This document shows positions 23,019 to 33,820 of a stretch of DNA of 64,000 nucleotides, piece after piece. The number at the start of each line of letters is the position of its first letter. Position 1 is the stretch's first letter. The notes under the pieces were generated by a model that was not told the DNA's origin, did no database searches, and worked only from the letters and a program-made list of their open reading frames with translations. The stretch lies in contig JASPKZ010004571.1 in the NCBI GenBank assembly GCA_030220185.1, forward strand, positions 310,001-374,000. The letters run 5' to 3'. The DNA is from Diploptera punctata. Lineage: Eukaryota > Arthropoda > Insecta > Blattodea > Blaberidae. The translations under genes and the position numbers were made by a program.

Positions 23019-23794
23019 AGCTTGTGTTGATTTTCTACTTTTCTTGTTATGTTCGTTATAACATATTCAACAGTTCTTGTTCGATTACTATGGCCTAATA
23101 TTATAGGCCTAACTTTAGCATATTTTAATTTATTAGAATGTTACAGGCCTACAAAGGCCGGATAGAGAGTGATGGAGGGCCGTAATTTGTACGGCCCTGC
23201 TTTATAGTATTTAATATCTTGATGTGAGAACCATTTTCAGAAATTTGCCATTTCGATAGTTTATTAATGACAGTAATGAATATTTCATAGCATATGCTTA
23301 AAAATAAGTACACAGCAATGATACATATTTGGAAAATAAGTATTTGAGACACGATAAGACCACCGATAATAAAGCGTTTACAAATAAAAATTAAATGGGA
23401 AAATATTGTGTACTGCTCACGTAAATCCCATTCTTTTAAGTATCGGATATCACAGGACAAAATTTAGAAAGTTTTAGAGCAATAATAGCTTCTTCGTGAC
23501 CGGAATGCATAGCTTAGAAGACGTGCGGACGCAAACTTGGAGAATGCGTGATCTATCTTCTGAATGTTTGACCCACTACGAACACAGCGGCATCGCGTGA
23601 CCTTACATTCCAAGGGTTAAACAATCGAACATGCCGATGGAATTGCAAATATCGTGCACAACAAAATATTGTACTGCAGGAAGGATGATTTTAAATATTA
23701 CATTATCGCGATTTAATTGATAGCAATGTTTATTTTTTACATTTTCACAATTAGAGAGCAAAGTTAGAACGACAGGAATATATTCAGTTACATA
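23019..23794. other. AT-rich sequence, nothing recognised
   Basis: A 103-codon minus-strand frame (23149-23460) is I/F/L-rich without any motif I know. I see no other structure. Confidence 0.4.
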
Positions 23795-24234
23795 CTGTAA
23801 AAGCTCATTATTCGCGGGTTAAAAATTGCGACACAGTTCCTGTATTCGCCGCTAAAAATGTCTTTATTTGCAGATCCAGTCGGTAAATTACAAGGATTAG
23901 TACCATTTATTAATGCATCGGCAACTTTTTTTATTGGAGGCACGTGCCAAGGTGACTTTTACATAGAGCGATTCAAACCAAATTGACAAATTAATATCAA
24001 AGTAAAACAAACCTTATTGTCATTAAGCCTAAAGTGCGTTGTTAAAAGTCACGCCGTCGTATTTCACGTGCCGCTATGTCCGTTGATAAATGCCGCCCTC
24101 CCCACGATCGGTGTTTTATTGTTTCAACTTTTCATTCGTTGCAATAATTCTGATTGAATAACACGTGCCTCTCCTGCTTTGTTACCAGTTTATAATGTCG
24201 AGTAAAAGGGAAGAAAATTAATTCCGAAGCTGAA

Positions 24235-24421
24235 AACAGTAGTGTTACCGAAAACAGAAATGGTTGACCGTTTAAGCATTGGCGAGTCGTTTTCGTCCAT
24301 ACCACGCTGTTTCAATGTCAATGAATCAGCCGTACGACTCATCAAGAGATCCGAAGGCAAATTAAGGAATTACATCGCTGAATGTACCGCTGAATATCAA
24401 TATGAATTGAAAGACCTTTAA
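24235..24421 (+). pseudogene. Pogo/Tigger-type transposase N-terminus, degenerate
   Basis: It reads KTEMVDRLSIGESFSSIPRC, then NVNESAVRLIKRSEGKLRNY, ending at a stop after YELKDL. The pattern (repeated helix, GES...A/S.., V.ESTIR-like recognition helix, K..E..IR) is the N-terminal CENP-B-type helix-turn-helix of pogo-family transposases. The upstream ATG at 24196 is in another frame and meets a stop after eight codons. No DDE catalytic core is present. Confidence 0.7.
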
Positions 24422-24517
24422 AAAGCAGCAAAACAGGAAAAAAGTATTAATTTCTTTAAGCACTTGCCTAAGCATGACAGTAATTGTTAATAGAAATTGT
24501 TCAAAATCTCTCTTTAA

Positions 24518-25226
24518 GGGGGGTGATGGGTGAAATTTTCGACATTTTCGGTCAAATTTAGCATTTTTTTGTTTTTTGTATTAAAAAATACTACGTACCT
24601 AAAAGTAAGTTGGCGAAGTTTCAGTGCCCTATGGCGCTTGTAAGTCTCCCTAATGGCTGTAGGAGGGCATGTACGCTATATTCTAATTTAACTGCATGCA
24701 AACTTTCAAATTGGCTTTTCCACACTTTCACTTTCATTGCATTTCAATACATTCAAATCAATATAGCATTGACAAATTTAATGATAGAAGCACAAAATTG
24801 TATCTGCATGTCCCACGCCCTATGACTAATAATTCTATGCATAAATTGTGAAACAACATTGATATTTTTTTTAAATAAAACATAAAATATGTGTAGTAAT
24901 TTAAAAAAATGTCATATGCAGAGGATGAATATTTTTTTTCTTCATTTATTATAATGATATAGAAAATTTAATGCATGGTATTGTTCTAAATAAGTCAGTG
25001 GTCGTGTAGAAAAAAAATTAAAAAATTTACTAAAAATTATGGGACTTATTAAAAATTTTAATATGCAAATTTGTAAATGGATTTTCTTCAATAACTCAAA
25101 AATCTTTAAGCCCAGAAGGATGAAACTTTAATATAATATTACCTATTATGGAATGAATGTGTGTACAAAACATCAAGTACGTAGCTTTAAAAATGTAGAA
25201 AATAGACATTTCACCCATCACCCCCC
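24518..25226. mobile_element. 709-bp TTAA-flanked non-autonomous element
   Basis: The left end GGGGGGTGATGGGTGAAAT and the right end, reverse-complemented GGGGGGTGATGGGTGAAAT, are a perfect inverted repeat of 19 bp, flanked by TTAA at 24514-24517 and 25227-25230. TTAA target use is typical of piggyBac-type elements, though the G-run start is not the usual piggyBac end. No transposase. It sits inside the Tigger-like element. Confidence 0.8.
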
Positions 25227-25378
25227 TTAATTGATTTTATTTTGGTAATTTTTATTTTATTTTGGAACCTTGGAACGTATCGCCTATATACTCATATAAA
25301 TTACCATTCCATATTCACGGTTTCTGTATTCGCGGCGTATTTACGGAACATATCCCCGCGAATAAGGAGCTTTTACTG

Positions 25379-25868
25379 CATTTGTCGCGAAGAGCACGAA
25401 ACCCTTGCACACGTCCTTGGGGCCTGTCCATTTGGAGAATCACTGAGAAACATTCGGCACCACACTATTCGAAATATGATGGCAGAAGCCTTGCGAGATT
25501 TTGGATACACGGTTTATGAGGAAGTACATGGTGTGGCCACTAATGGGAGTAACAGACGAATAGATATTATTGCATTTAGACCATCCTCTAAAATTGGGAT
25601 GATATTAGATCCCACAATTCGTTTTGAGACTCATAGTGGCCAACCTGAGGAAGTTGACTCTGAAAAGAAAGCCATATATGAGCCAACAATTGACTATTAC
25701 AAAGATAAATACCAACTAGATAGTATAACTGTCACAGGATTGATGATCGGGGCAAGAGGTACTATACTAGGATTCTTAGCCAAATTTTGGAATTGCTTAG
25801 ATTTGGACAGGGTGTATCTTTCTAGAATTGCCATCGCTGCCATTAGAGGATCAATTTCAATTTTATGA
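25379..25868 (+). pseudogene. C-terminal zinc-finger and restriction-like endonuclease of an R2-type LINE
   Basis: The frame, open to a stop at 25868, starts with CICREEHETLAHVLGAC, which fits the C-x(1-3)-C-x(7-8)-H-x4-C finger placed before the restriction-like endonuclease in R2/NeSL-type LINEs. It is followed by RNIRHHTIRN, YTVYEEVHG, RRIDIIAF and PTIRFET, candidates for the conserved endonuclease residues, and ends near MIGARGTILGF. About 160 residues are left; the RT and N-terminal fingers are absent. The coding similarity begins exactly at the right end of the Tigger-like element. The fragment's own frame has no stop. Confidence 0.7.
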
Positions 25869-26571
25869 AACCATATTTACAAAATTGCTTTATAGTATGT
25901 ATACTTCAATTAGGCCTACAAGTTGAATTATTTTAAATATATTTACAAAATGTATTTCATCAATTACAAAAATTAATTGTCTGTATCACTTTGTCCTTGA
26001 GGCAATCCTCTAATGAGGAAAGTTTTATATAATACAATTACATGTAATTATATATGAGAAAATCTATACAATTTGTTGCTCTGTTTATAAGCAGTTTAAT
26101 AAGTTACATGTTTGTAATTCCATTTCTCAAAGACAAAGGTGGCAGGTTGAATGTTGCTTTACGTTAAGCTGTCTTCATGTTAATCCACACACCTAGAGCC
26201 ATGGCTGCCGGCGCATTAATATTTAACGCTGTCATTCATCAGCTAGCAAATCCCACTGCCGTGAATTCATGCAAATTTAATTCTTTAGACAACATCGCCA
26301 TTATTCATACAGCTATTAAAGTGAGAAACTAGTGTACAATATAAAAGGAATTCTTTTCATCGTCAAAAACAATAACATAATATACTACATTGTATTTAGT
26401 CTCTGCCATTGTGTTATTGCTTTCAAACACTATATGACAAAGAGATTTTGTTACCCATAATGTTTTTAAATATAAATTTATTTTGCTCTTAACACTTTCG
26501 AATTCAATAACTATTATATTGTCGCGATTAAAAGTTCGAATTTTCTTGATAACTACTTCATTATACATGAT

Positions 26572-26603
<32 letters not shown>

Positions 26604-26869
26604 ACCACTTCCCAACCTCGCATCGCAATATACTATCCCCCCCTCCATGACATGAGATATCAACCAAATAATACAAATATATTTACAGTAATAAACAATT
26701 CTGTCCTTGTGGATTCTCATGCTTGCCTTTGATTGCAAGGTTCGTAGGTTCAAACCCAGACGTAGCAGATAGTTTTATGGGTGTAAAATACAGAATATGG
26801 GTTCCTTGGAAAGGGGCCTGAAGCCGTGGGTTCCGTGTCGTAGATTTACGGAACGTAAAAAAAATTGCG
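25869..26869. other. AT-rich sequence, nothing firmly recognised
   Basis: The first 150 bp are probably the 3' UTR of the R2-type fragment. An (AT)n tract lies at 26574-26602. The 35 bp after it resemble 8792-8826. A box B-like GGTTCAAACCC at 26748-26758 lacks a good box A. Minus-strand frames are low complexity. Confidence 0.4.
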
Positions 26870-27120
26870 AAATGAAAATCTTAAGAACTATTCAGCGGAA
26901 AACATTATTTGATAAAATACACAACACAGAAATTAGGGACAAATGCCATATTCAAGATATAACCAAATTTATTATAGATAGACGAAAATATTGGAAGGGT
27001 CATATAGAAAGAATGGAAGAAAACCGGCTTGCAAAAAGAGCTAAAGAAGATAGACCAATGGACGGGAGAAGAACAAGAGAAAGACCAGCCAAGAGATGGA
27101 TATACAGTGAATGCACATCC
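26870..27120 (+). pseudogene. RTE-like LINE fragment, interrupted by a LINE
   Basis: It reads KILRTIQRKTLFDKIHNTEI, YWKGHIERMEENRLAKRAK and RTRERPAKRWIY, the usual RTE post-RT tail, here in one open frame. It is cut at 27120 by the 2.6-kb LINE; its 3' end (with GAAGAAG tail) resumes at 29727-29797. The long open frame spanning 26797-27606 is therefore a chance fusion of two different elements. Confidence 0.8.
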
Positions 27121-27139
27121 AATACGTCTTCCATAGCAA

Positions 27140-27600
27140 CAAAACAAGAGGAAAACACCCTACTACTCGAAACGGACTACCTAGTGATAATAGCAGCATA
27201 TTTCAAACCGAACATGACAGCAATTGACATAATGGATGAACTAGGCCAAACCATCACCCAGTACAAGCAGGACAAACCAATAATCATCGCGAGAGATCTA
27301 AACTGCAGACAAGACTCCCAAAACTATAAAACAAAGTTGGTATTGGAAAAACTACAAGAGGAAGGATTCACATTATTAAACAACCCTAAGATACCTACAT
27401 ACATCTCTCACAATGGCAAGAGTGCAATAGATATCGCACTCACAAAAGGTACTATAACAGGAAATATAACTATATTATGGAATGCAAACCACTCGGCATT
27501 AAGGAAACATATACCACGAGAAATAAATATTCAAGGTAAATGGGAAAAGACACAGGAAGAGACAAAACCTATCAAGGAAGATAGACATAGGAAAAGTAGA
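27140..27600 (+). pseudogene. LINE apurinic-type endonuclease, C-terminal half
   Basis: It reads VIIAAYFKPN, KPIIIARDLNCRQD, TYISHNGKSAIDIALT and WNANHSALRKHI. These are the GD(L)N-type block (here ARDLN, so the usual Gly is replaced by Arg), the SxIDL-type block, and a terminal block where S-D-H is expected but N-H-S-A is found. The catalytic site therefore looks damaged. The N-terminal half with the catalytic Glu is missing. A frameshift near 27585 separates it from the linker. Confidence 0.75.
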
Positions 27601-29230
27601 AGCTAAGATAGAAACAAAAACGCAAATAGAAACGTTAATAGAAAATGAGAGACTGGAGGAAGCTACTCAAATGTTAGCCGAAGTACTAAGACAAGCCACG
27701 AATCACCGAATCAAAAGAAGAGCAAAACCCTGGTTCGATAATGAATGCTACAGACTAAGAAGAGATACCTTAGATACTTTACAACAACTGAAACAAAATA
27801 CCGAGAACCACGCTCTTCTACTCACATATGCCGCCGAAAGACGGAAAGCACCTGCAAGGAATAAGAATACAAGCGAAAGAGAAAAGCGCCTTCTTGGAGG
27901 GAGAAGGTCAGAGATTGCTAGCGGAGGAGGCCAAGAAAGACCCACATTTAGCACTCCGCCCAAAGAAACAAGCGCAAACACACTACATTGACATGGAAAT
28001 ATGGGAGTCGCATTTCAACAACATACTCAATAAAGAGGGACCAATCTGCGGCAAAAGGAACCCTCAAGAAATTTTAATACCAATACCCACAAACTGGATA
28101 CCCCTGACCGCAGAAGAAGTTGGATATGCAATATGTAACTCCAAAAACAAGAAAGCAGCGGGCCCGGAGGGAATATACAATGAATACATAAAAGACACGG
28201 CACATCTGTTAGACCAGGTTTGGACAAAATTATACAACAAATGCATACAAACAGCCTCCATACCTGAACAATGGAGAAATTCAATTGTCAAGGTATTATA
28301 TAAAGGGAAAGGAAACCCAAAAGACCCCAACAAATATAGAGGTATCGCTCTGGAAAATTGTCCCTTCAAAATTTTCACCAAATTAATAACAGGACGAATA
28401 AGGGAGGAAATAGATGAGGCATCTACCAGAAAATCAATTCGGGTTTAGAAAAGGAAGTCAACTCTAAACACAATCGAACTCTTGTTGAAACATATTTGGG
28501 AAGCATTAGAAGACAGAGAGAAATTTTATACCGTCTTCATAGACTTCACGAAGGCATTCGATCTACTAGACAGGCAACTAGTGATAGAAAAACTAAAGGA
28601 AACACTAGGAAATAACAATATATGGACGAACCTCATCAATACACTGCTGAGCTGGAATGAAATATATGTCTCAGATAACATCGTCATGTCAAAACCGATC
28701 ATTCAAACAAATGGAGTACTGCAGGGCGATCCACTTAGCCCCTTACTGTTTATACTAGCAACCGAAGAAATCCTTAGAATTGCCCAAAAAGATGGTATCT
28801 TCTCGTGCGCATATGTGGACGACATCGTAATCGGTTCCAGAGACATAACAACACTTCAGGAAACAATAAACGAAGTGGAAAAATGGTGCTCCAAGAACAA
28901 GCTGGACATTAATATATCAAAAACGGACACAATGATCTTCAGAAACGGAGGAAGAGCCGCCATAAATGAAGAGATATACATAAGGGAAACTAAACTGAAA
29001 ATAGTACCAGACTTCAAATACCTACGTATCACGCTACAAACAAGCGCAAAATGCTTCACAAAACATATCACAGAAAAGACAACCCAGGCGATAATGGCAA
29101 TGCACGAAATAAGAAACATTAGATCCCTCACCTTAGAGACGGCAATGCTATTATTTAGAGCAAAAATTCTACCAAATACTGACATACGGCATAGAAATCA
29201 TATGGACACATTTAACAATGAAGAATCTTT
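27600..29230 (+). pseudogene. LINE reverse transcriptase (YVDD), frameshifted
   Basis: The linker with AKPWFDNECYRLRRDTLDTL (27730-27790) is followed by the RT blocks: KKAAGPEGIYNEYIK, EQWRNSIVKVLYKGKG, PENQFGFRKG, FYTVFIDFTKAFD, NGVLQGDPLSPLLF and the active-site YVDD at 28812-28823. The catalytic Asp of FIDFTKAFD and both Asp of YVDD are intact. Frame changes occur near 27838, 28412, 28462 and 29176. I cannot place the element firmly in a clade; the domain order fits the I/R1/Jockey side of APE-type LINEs. Confidence 0.85.
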
Positions 29231-29640
29231 CCTCTCTAGAAAGGGTGAAAGCGAGATATATAAAGGCAGTATTAGGAGTGTCAAAAGTAACACATTCAAG
29301 ACTCGCATATCTACTTTCCTCATCGACGACCTCAGAACAAGCATACTCTTACCCAGCACCAGCGCATCTGAGCAGCTGCTAGCAACATTGAACAGAAAAA
29401 GAGAAGAAATGCATCCAGAATTCTACAGCACCGGGGCAATGGTGGACCGTGCGTGGACAAAAGAAAATTTCGAAATGAGACACGTCATCACTAGGTTGGC
29501 AGTCCATGGATTCCACCACCTGATATGCAGCAACACAAAATATCATTAAGCAAATATAGACTGTAAATGTACGCTATGCGAAAAATCGTGTGACCGATAT
29601 CACATTGAGCTATGCACAAAAAAGAACAAAGACAATGTGT
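29230..29640 (+). pseudogene. LINE C-terminal region with Cys/His knuckle
   Basis: After the frameshift at about 29176 the protein continues as SSLERVKARYIKAVLGVSKV, and further on as ITRLAVHGFHHLIC and CKCTLCEKSCDRYHIELC. The last stretch has the spacing of a CCHC knuckle (C-x2-C...H-x4-C). A stop at 29547 separates the last two blocks, so this end is decayed. Confidence 0.65.
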
Positions 29641-29726
29641 GAATATGCAAATATGTAAATTTAAAATGTATTCTACTTTAATACTGGCTATTTGGCTGCA
29701 ATAAAATTATTATTAATACGTCTTCC

Positions 29727-29797
29727 TCCAAGGAGTGGTTTTGGAAATAAACAGGATGAAAATCCTACAAATTAAGTTTAAGAAGAAGAAGAAGAAA
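29727..29797 (+). mobile_element. RTE 3' terminus resuming after the nested LINE
   Basis: It continues the RTE fragment of 26870-27120 across the LINE insertion and ends in AAGAAGAAGAAGAA. Together the two parts make about 320 bp. Confidence 0.7.
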
Positions 29798-29798
29798 T

Positions 29799-30170
29799 TC
29801 AACTCTACTATACGGATTGTAACATTGGGTCTTAACCGAAAACTAGGGATGAAGAATAGAATCGTCAGAAATGAGGTTTCTGAGGAGTATGGCTGGCTAT
29901 ACAACAATGGATCAAAGGCGTAGGTTGAGGATATAGGAAGAGAAATGAATATATTCAAACTATTAGATAGAATTACACAATACAGAGTTGAATGGATGGA
30001 CCACATTAATAGAATGGATAAAAATAGAATTCCTAAACAGCTTCTTCATTAGAAACCACTAGGACGAAGAAATGTTGGAAGACCCAGTAAAAAATGGATA
30101 GACCAATTCTAGCATGAGATCGAAACAGACCAGCAGGTCTAGTTCTTGATGCTGATGGTGATGATGAAAA
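29799..30170 (+). pseudogene. RTE-like LINE, 3' fragment
   Basis: It reads EMRFLRSMAGYTTMDQRRR, ITQYRVEWMDHINRMDKNRI and GRRNVGRPSKKWIDQF, with three stops. It ends in GATGGTGATGATGA. Part of the same wide RTE-like group, but not close enough to assign to families A to G. Confidence 0.75.
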
Positions 30171-30307
30171 AATTCAAGCTTGATAAAAGAGGTCTGTGGC
30201 AAAATTTTTCGGTACTTTCACACCCAAATTTGAATGTCGATATTAAAAAGCTGAGTTATTAAAGAGTGTCTTTAAATTAAATAAAACGTTTATAAAATAT
30301 GATGAAA

Positions 30308-30505
30308 GTTAAAAATTAAATTGTACCTGTTGGTAGGTGCCGTCGTCCTCAACTTTGTTAAAATATTGTATATAAAATTAACTGGAGCGCTTTCGGAAGT
30401 TATCTTCCATCTTCTGCAGGTTGAGTTTCTGCTATTTGTTGTTGTTGTGTACGGTGATGTTTACTCCAACTGTTTGTAGCAGCAACTGACTTGTTTTTGA
30501 CGTCA
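30308..30505 (-). mobile_element. Penelope-like element, single 3' arm
   Basis: The minus strand matches the right end of the PLE at 12973-14436 without its nested LINE: CTTCCGAAAGCGCTCCAGTT, then AACAAAGTTGAGGACGACGG and ACCTACCAACAGGTACAATT. Only one arm is present, so this copy is a simple 5' truncation, unlike the inverted-arm copies. Confidence 0.8.
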
Positions 30506-31040
30506 AAAGTGTACACCCATTTTTAATTAATGTTTGGTAATTTTAATATTATTAATATATCTTTTTAACATATATTTGGAGATTTATTGCAAATATTAGT
30601 AATTTAAATTTCATAGCGACAGATAGTAATCGAGGGTGATAATCAATATGTGGTTCAATTGTGGGTTATCGGTGGCTCTATAAACTCTGGCGCATGCGCA
30701 CTGTTATTCCATAGAACTTTGAAAATATTTCACGCCAGTTTAAGTGCAGTATTTCCATCCTAAGCTTCATTTTAATACCAAATTTATATGGAAATGGGGA
30801 TGTCTCGTACAGTAAACTAGTGAAATGTGTATTTTGTAGTGCTACTAAAATTTTATTTTATGCTTTGTTTCTGGATGGTCCGCAATTTTTTTGTTTTTTT
30901 TCATGTATAGTGGCCCTAAGATTCATTTTAAAACCAAAATTATCTCGAAATTCGTACATACACTTGTTGTGCCGTAACAAAAAAAAAAAAAAAACTTTAA
31001 TCAATTTGGGTGTAGCAGCACATACCGGGTATTGGCTAGT
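30506..31040 (+). mobile_element. Helitron-like 3' part
   Basis: Ends in the hairpin at 31009-31026 and GGGTATTGGCTAGT. The terminal CTAG followed by T is the classical Helitron 3' end. No Helitron-type 5' end was found upstream, so the start is uncertain; the body is AT-rich and non-coding. Confidence 0.55.
31009..31026 (+). other. Helitron-type 3' hairpin (H3)
   Basis: GGTGT, loop AGCAGCAC, ATACC: a 5-bp stem with one G-T pair and an 8-nt loop, 14 bases before the terminal CTAGT. Confidence 0.75.
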
Positions 31041-31868
31041 ATATAACTTATACATATATGTATATGTGTGTATCTGTATTTTGCAAATGACCAGGTATTA
31101 ATAGCACAAGACCACGATGACATAGAATATATGGCTAAAAAACTAAAAGAAGAATATGAAAAATGGGGACTTTATATAAACATTGAGAAAACTAAATACC
31201 TGTGTATAGGAGAAGAAATGGAAAATATAAATTTTAACAATGGAGAAGAACCTAGTATTGAATGCACTTATTTAGGAACAAAATTAGGCCATTCAGGCAA
31301 TAACACAGTGGAAATTAAAAATAGAATCGCACAAAAAAAACAAACAATAAATGCTTTAAATTCTGTTTGGTGGAGCAAAACTATTACAAAATATAGAAAA
31401 TTACAAATATATCAAACCAAAATTCAGAGCATTTTAACATATGGTGCTGAAGTCTGCCAAATTCCTACCAGGGAAATGAAAAGAATTTTAATACAGAAAT
31501 GGATGTTTTAAGAAGATCAGCTGGAAAATCAAGAATGGATAGAATACGAAATAAAGAAATAAGGGAAATAATGGGTGTACAAGAGGAGCCGGACATCATA
31601 GACATTATAGAAAAGAAAAGATTGCAGTGGTATGGCCATGTCAAAAGAATGATATAGCAAAGATTGCCAAAAATTGTTATGGAATGGATCCCAATGGAAA
31701 GGAGGAAGAGAGGAAGACCGAAGAAAACTTGGATAGAAGGGGTACAAGCAGCTATGAATATCAGAGGAATGGAGGAAGATCAATGGATGGACAGAGAGGA
31801 ATGGCGTTTGGTTTCCGGAAGACGGCGGCAGCTGCCATGATACTGGATGATGATAATGATGATAGCCT
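31041..31868 (+). pseudogene. RTE-like LINE, family E, RT-to-tail
   Basis: The frame at 31068-31511 starts at the RT active site, which reads FAND instead of FADD (second Asp side changed to Asn-Asp), then KWGLYINIEKTKYLCIGEE, ECTYLGTKLG and SILTYGAEVCQ. After a frameshift it continues with RLQWYGHVKRM, EWIPMERRKRGRPKKTW and IEGVQAAMNIRG. The tail is GATGATGATAATGATGATAG. It adjoins the Helitron end at 31040 on its 5' side and hairpin H4 on its 3' side. Confidence 0.85.
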
Positions 31869-31892
31869 ATATATATATATATATATATATAT
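31868..31892. repeat. (AT)n microsatellite
   Basis: About 12 AT units between the RTE tail and the Helitron-like 3' end. Confidence 0.9.
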
Positions 31893-31938
31893 GTTTAATT
31901 TATTTAGGCATAGCAGCGCACGTCTGGTGTTAGCTGCC
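31893..31938 (+). mobile_element. Helitron-like 3' end with hairpin H4
   Basis: TTTAATTTATTTAGGCATAG leads into GGCAT, loop AGCAGCGC, ACGTC (one A-C mismatch and one G-T), then TGGTGTTAGCTG. It is the same terminal module as at 34391-34432. The body of this copy may have been split off by the RTE insertion. Confidence 0.55.
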
Positions 31939-31991
31939 TATACAGTACGTAGGCCTACAGATATCATTACATTGTTTTTTTGCTCATAGAC

Positions 31992-32020
<29 letters not shown>
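31992..32020. repeat. (GAT)n microsatellite
   Basis: Nine GAT units; it may be the tail of another GAT-tailed LINE, but no coding remnant precedes it. Confidence 0.85.
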
Positions 32021-32022
<2 letters not shown>

Positions 32023-32439
32023 GTGATGGTCAGATAGGGTTTGAAGATTGTTTGCGGCTTAATGTTTGCTAATATTTGAGAAAAGTAAAATGTTATTTAA
32101 TTATAAACATATAAGCCAAAATGTCTCCAAAAATGTCAACTTACCCCGTGATCTATGTCCTGGTGCGTTGTAAGATACACTTATCACTGTAAATACACCT
32201 TGCCACACTATAAATCACAATTAAACACAAATTATATATATTAACTAAAAAATTAAAATATATAATACATGACAGTATACTTCAATATCGGCAGGAAACG
32301 AAATTACTTTCGTAGCTACACAAATACCGCGTCCCGGCGATCGCCATTTTGTGCGAGATACTGAATGAACAGTATCACCAACAACGATCAAAAGAAACTA
32401 ACTAAAAACTTTGTGAAATACTGACAGGTAAATTGAATG
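32021..32439. other. AT-rich sequence, nothing recognised
   Basis: No motif, repeat or frame seen. Confidence 0.45.
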
Positions 32440-33089
32440 GCTTTTATATGAAAGGAACCAAGCACCAAACAAATGAAACTGAGATTTTTTTTTCTAATAT
32501 ATCTTCAATGTATGTGCATTGTCCTTTATATCCCACCTCATCACACTGTATATTATTCATTATCTTTTACGGTCTCACTTACCAAAATATGGAATTCCCT
32601 TCCGACCTATGTCAGAGACTGTCAAACTATAACATCCTTTAAAAACAAATTAAACAATTATTTAATAGCAAACTAACTTACACACCTCACTGATAGTATT
32701 GTTTTAACAATTAATAAATTTAATTATCTATGGAAATAATATTAAGATTAACAAATATTTTCTTTTGTTTTGTTTTAAATATTGTACAAATGTAAAATTA
32801 GTTTTCTATATCTCATCATTTTTCTTTGTTTTTTATAAACGTTAGACAGGGACAATTTAATATGTCTTACTTGTATACACTTTATTATTAGTTTTAGTCT
32901 TAATTTTAACTAACATTAACTGGTTGCATTATAGATCGTAATATAATAGATATTATCTTTTTGATCAAATTTTTATTTAGTATTTAATATTAGAGTTAAT
33001 TGAGATTGTTATATTCTGATGTAATATATGTTTGTCCTGGTGAGTGGAAGAGAAGGCCACATGGCCTTAACTCCACCAGGCTAAATAAA

Positions 33090-33127
<38 letters not shown>

Positions 33128-33128
33128 C
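32440..33128 (+). mobile_element. CR1/jockey-type LINE, 3' end
   Basis: The C-terminal coding tail (32530-32676) reads HTVYYSLSFTVSLTKIWNSL, then PTYVRDCQTITSFKNKLNNY, ending at a stop. The 3' UTR ends in GTGGAAGAGAAGGCCACATG and TTAACTCCACCAGGCTAAAT, the signature of the LINEs at 10.6, 40 and 41 kb, but the tail is (TA)n and not (ATT)n. Confidence 0.8.
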
Positions 33129-33820
33129 AGTAGCTATATGTTAACATATTCAATAAATATATGTCATATACATTTTCTATCAATCGTATTATGAGAATGG
33201 CTGTAAAAACCAAAAACTCCAATTCAGGATGCTTGGTTGCTTTTACATAAAAGGCGTTCAGTTAAAAAAAAAAGTGAGACTGTTATCATGAAACACGTGT
33301 GCAATACTATCTATATATGTAAAAACGAATGTATGTCTACCTGTGTGTTTTCTCCTTTATGCATTACTACACCATTCATCTGATTGTGATGGAGCTTTTG
33401 GCAAAATTTTCATCAATTTCCCGGGAAGAATTTAAGCTATTAGAGAGTTCTAATACTCAACTCCTTTACACTTAAAAATTATCCATTGTAGTGAAAAACA
33501 TGTTTTTCGGAACTATTTGGACTATTAAATGGCTACGCTACCTAAATCATAACATATACACCAAATTAATGTACGCCTACACAGAATTGAATATCTAAAA
33601 AATCTACAAAAAAGTCCGCGACAGCATATGTCTATCTTTTACGGATAACTCATAATAACTATTCTTATCTTTCAGGCTACTGAGGTCAAGAAGATTTGGA
33701 TAAGTAGATTCGCGGGCAACACCAGGTAATCAGCACGGGGAATCTAAAAATAATTACAATATAAATTTATAATTATTTTGCTTTTTACATATTCAACTAA
33801 AAATAGAAACACATTTTTTA

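Larger units (their letters stand above)
23795..25378 (+). mobile_element. Pogo/Tigger-like DNA transposon
   Basis: The ends are inverted: CTGTAAAAGCTCATTATTCG at the left and, reverse-complemented, CAGTAAAAGCTCCTTATTCG at the right. TA precedes the left end; CA follows the right, probably a mutated TA. Inside, 24250-24420 encodes a degenerate helix-turn-helix of the CENP-B/pogo type. The element is 1.58 kb, of which 0.7 kb is a nested insertion (24518-25226). A related remnant lies inverted at 6176-6675. Confidence 0.8.
27133..29714 (+). mobile_element. APE-type LINE, 2.6 kb, 5'-truncated, 12-bp target duplication
   Basis: A perfect 12-bp duplication, AATACGTCTTCC, lies at 27121-27132 and 29715-29726. 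The order inside is endonuclease C-terminal half, linker, reverse transcriptase, C-terminal Cys/His motif, then a 3' UTR ending AATAAAATTATTATT. The 5' end is truncated inside the endonuclease. At least five frameshifts show it is inactive. It is the longest element in the window and the only one that keeps most of an RT. Confidence 0.9.

Noticed and set aside
26690..26765. tRNA-like SINE head
   Set aside because: A box B-like GGTTCAAACCC is present but no acceptable box A lies upstream.
26797..27606. A single 269-codon gene
   Set aside because: The frame is a chance fusion: the N-terminal half is an RTE tail and the C-terminal half is the endonuclease of a LINE inserted at 27133, as shown by the 12-bp target duplication.
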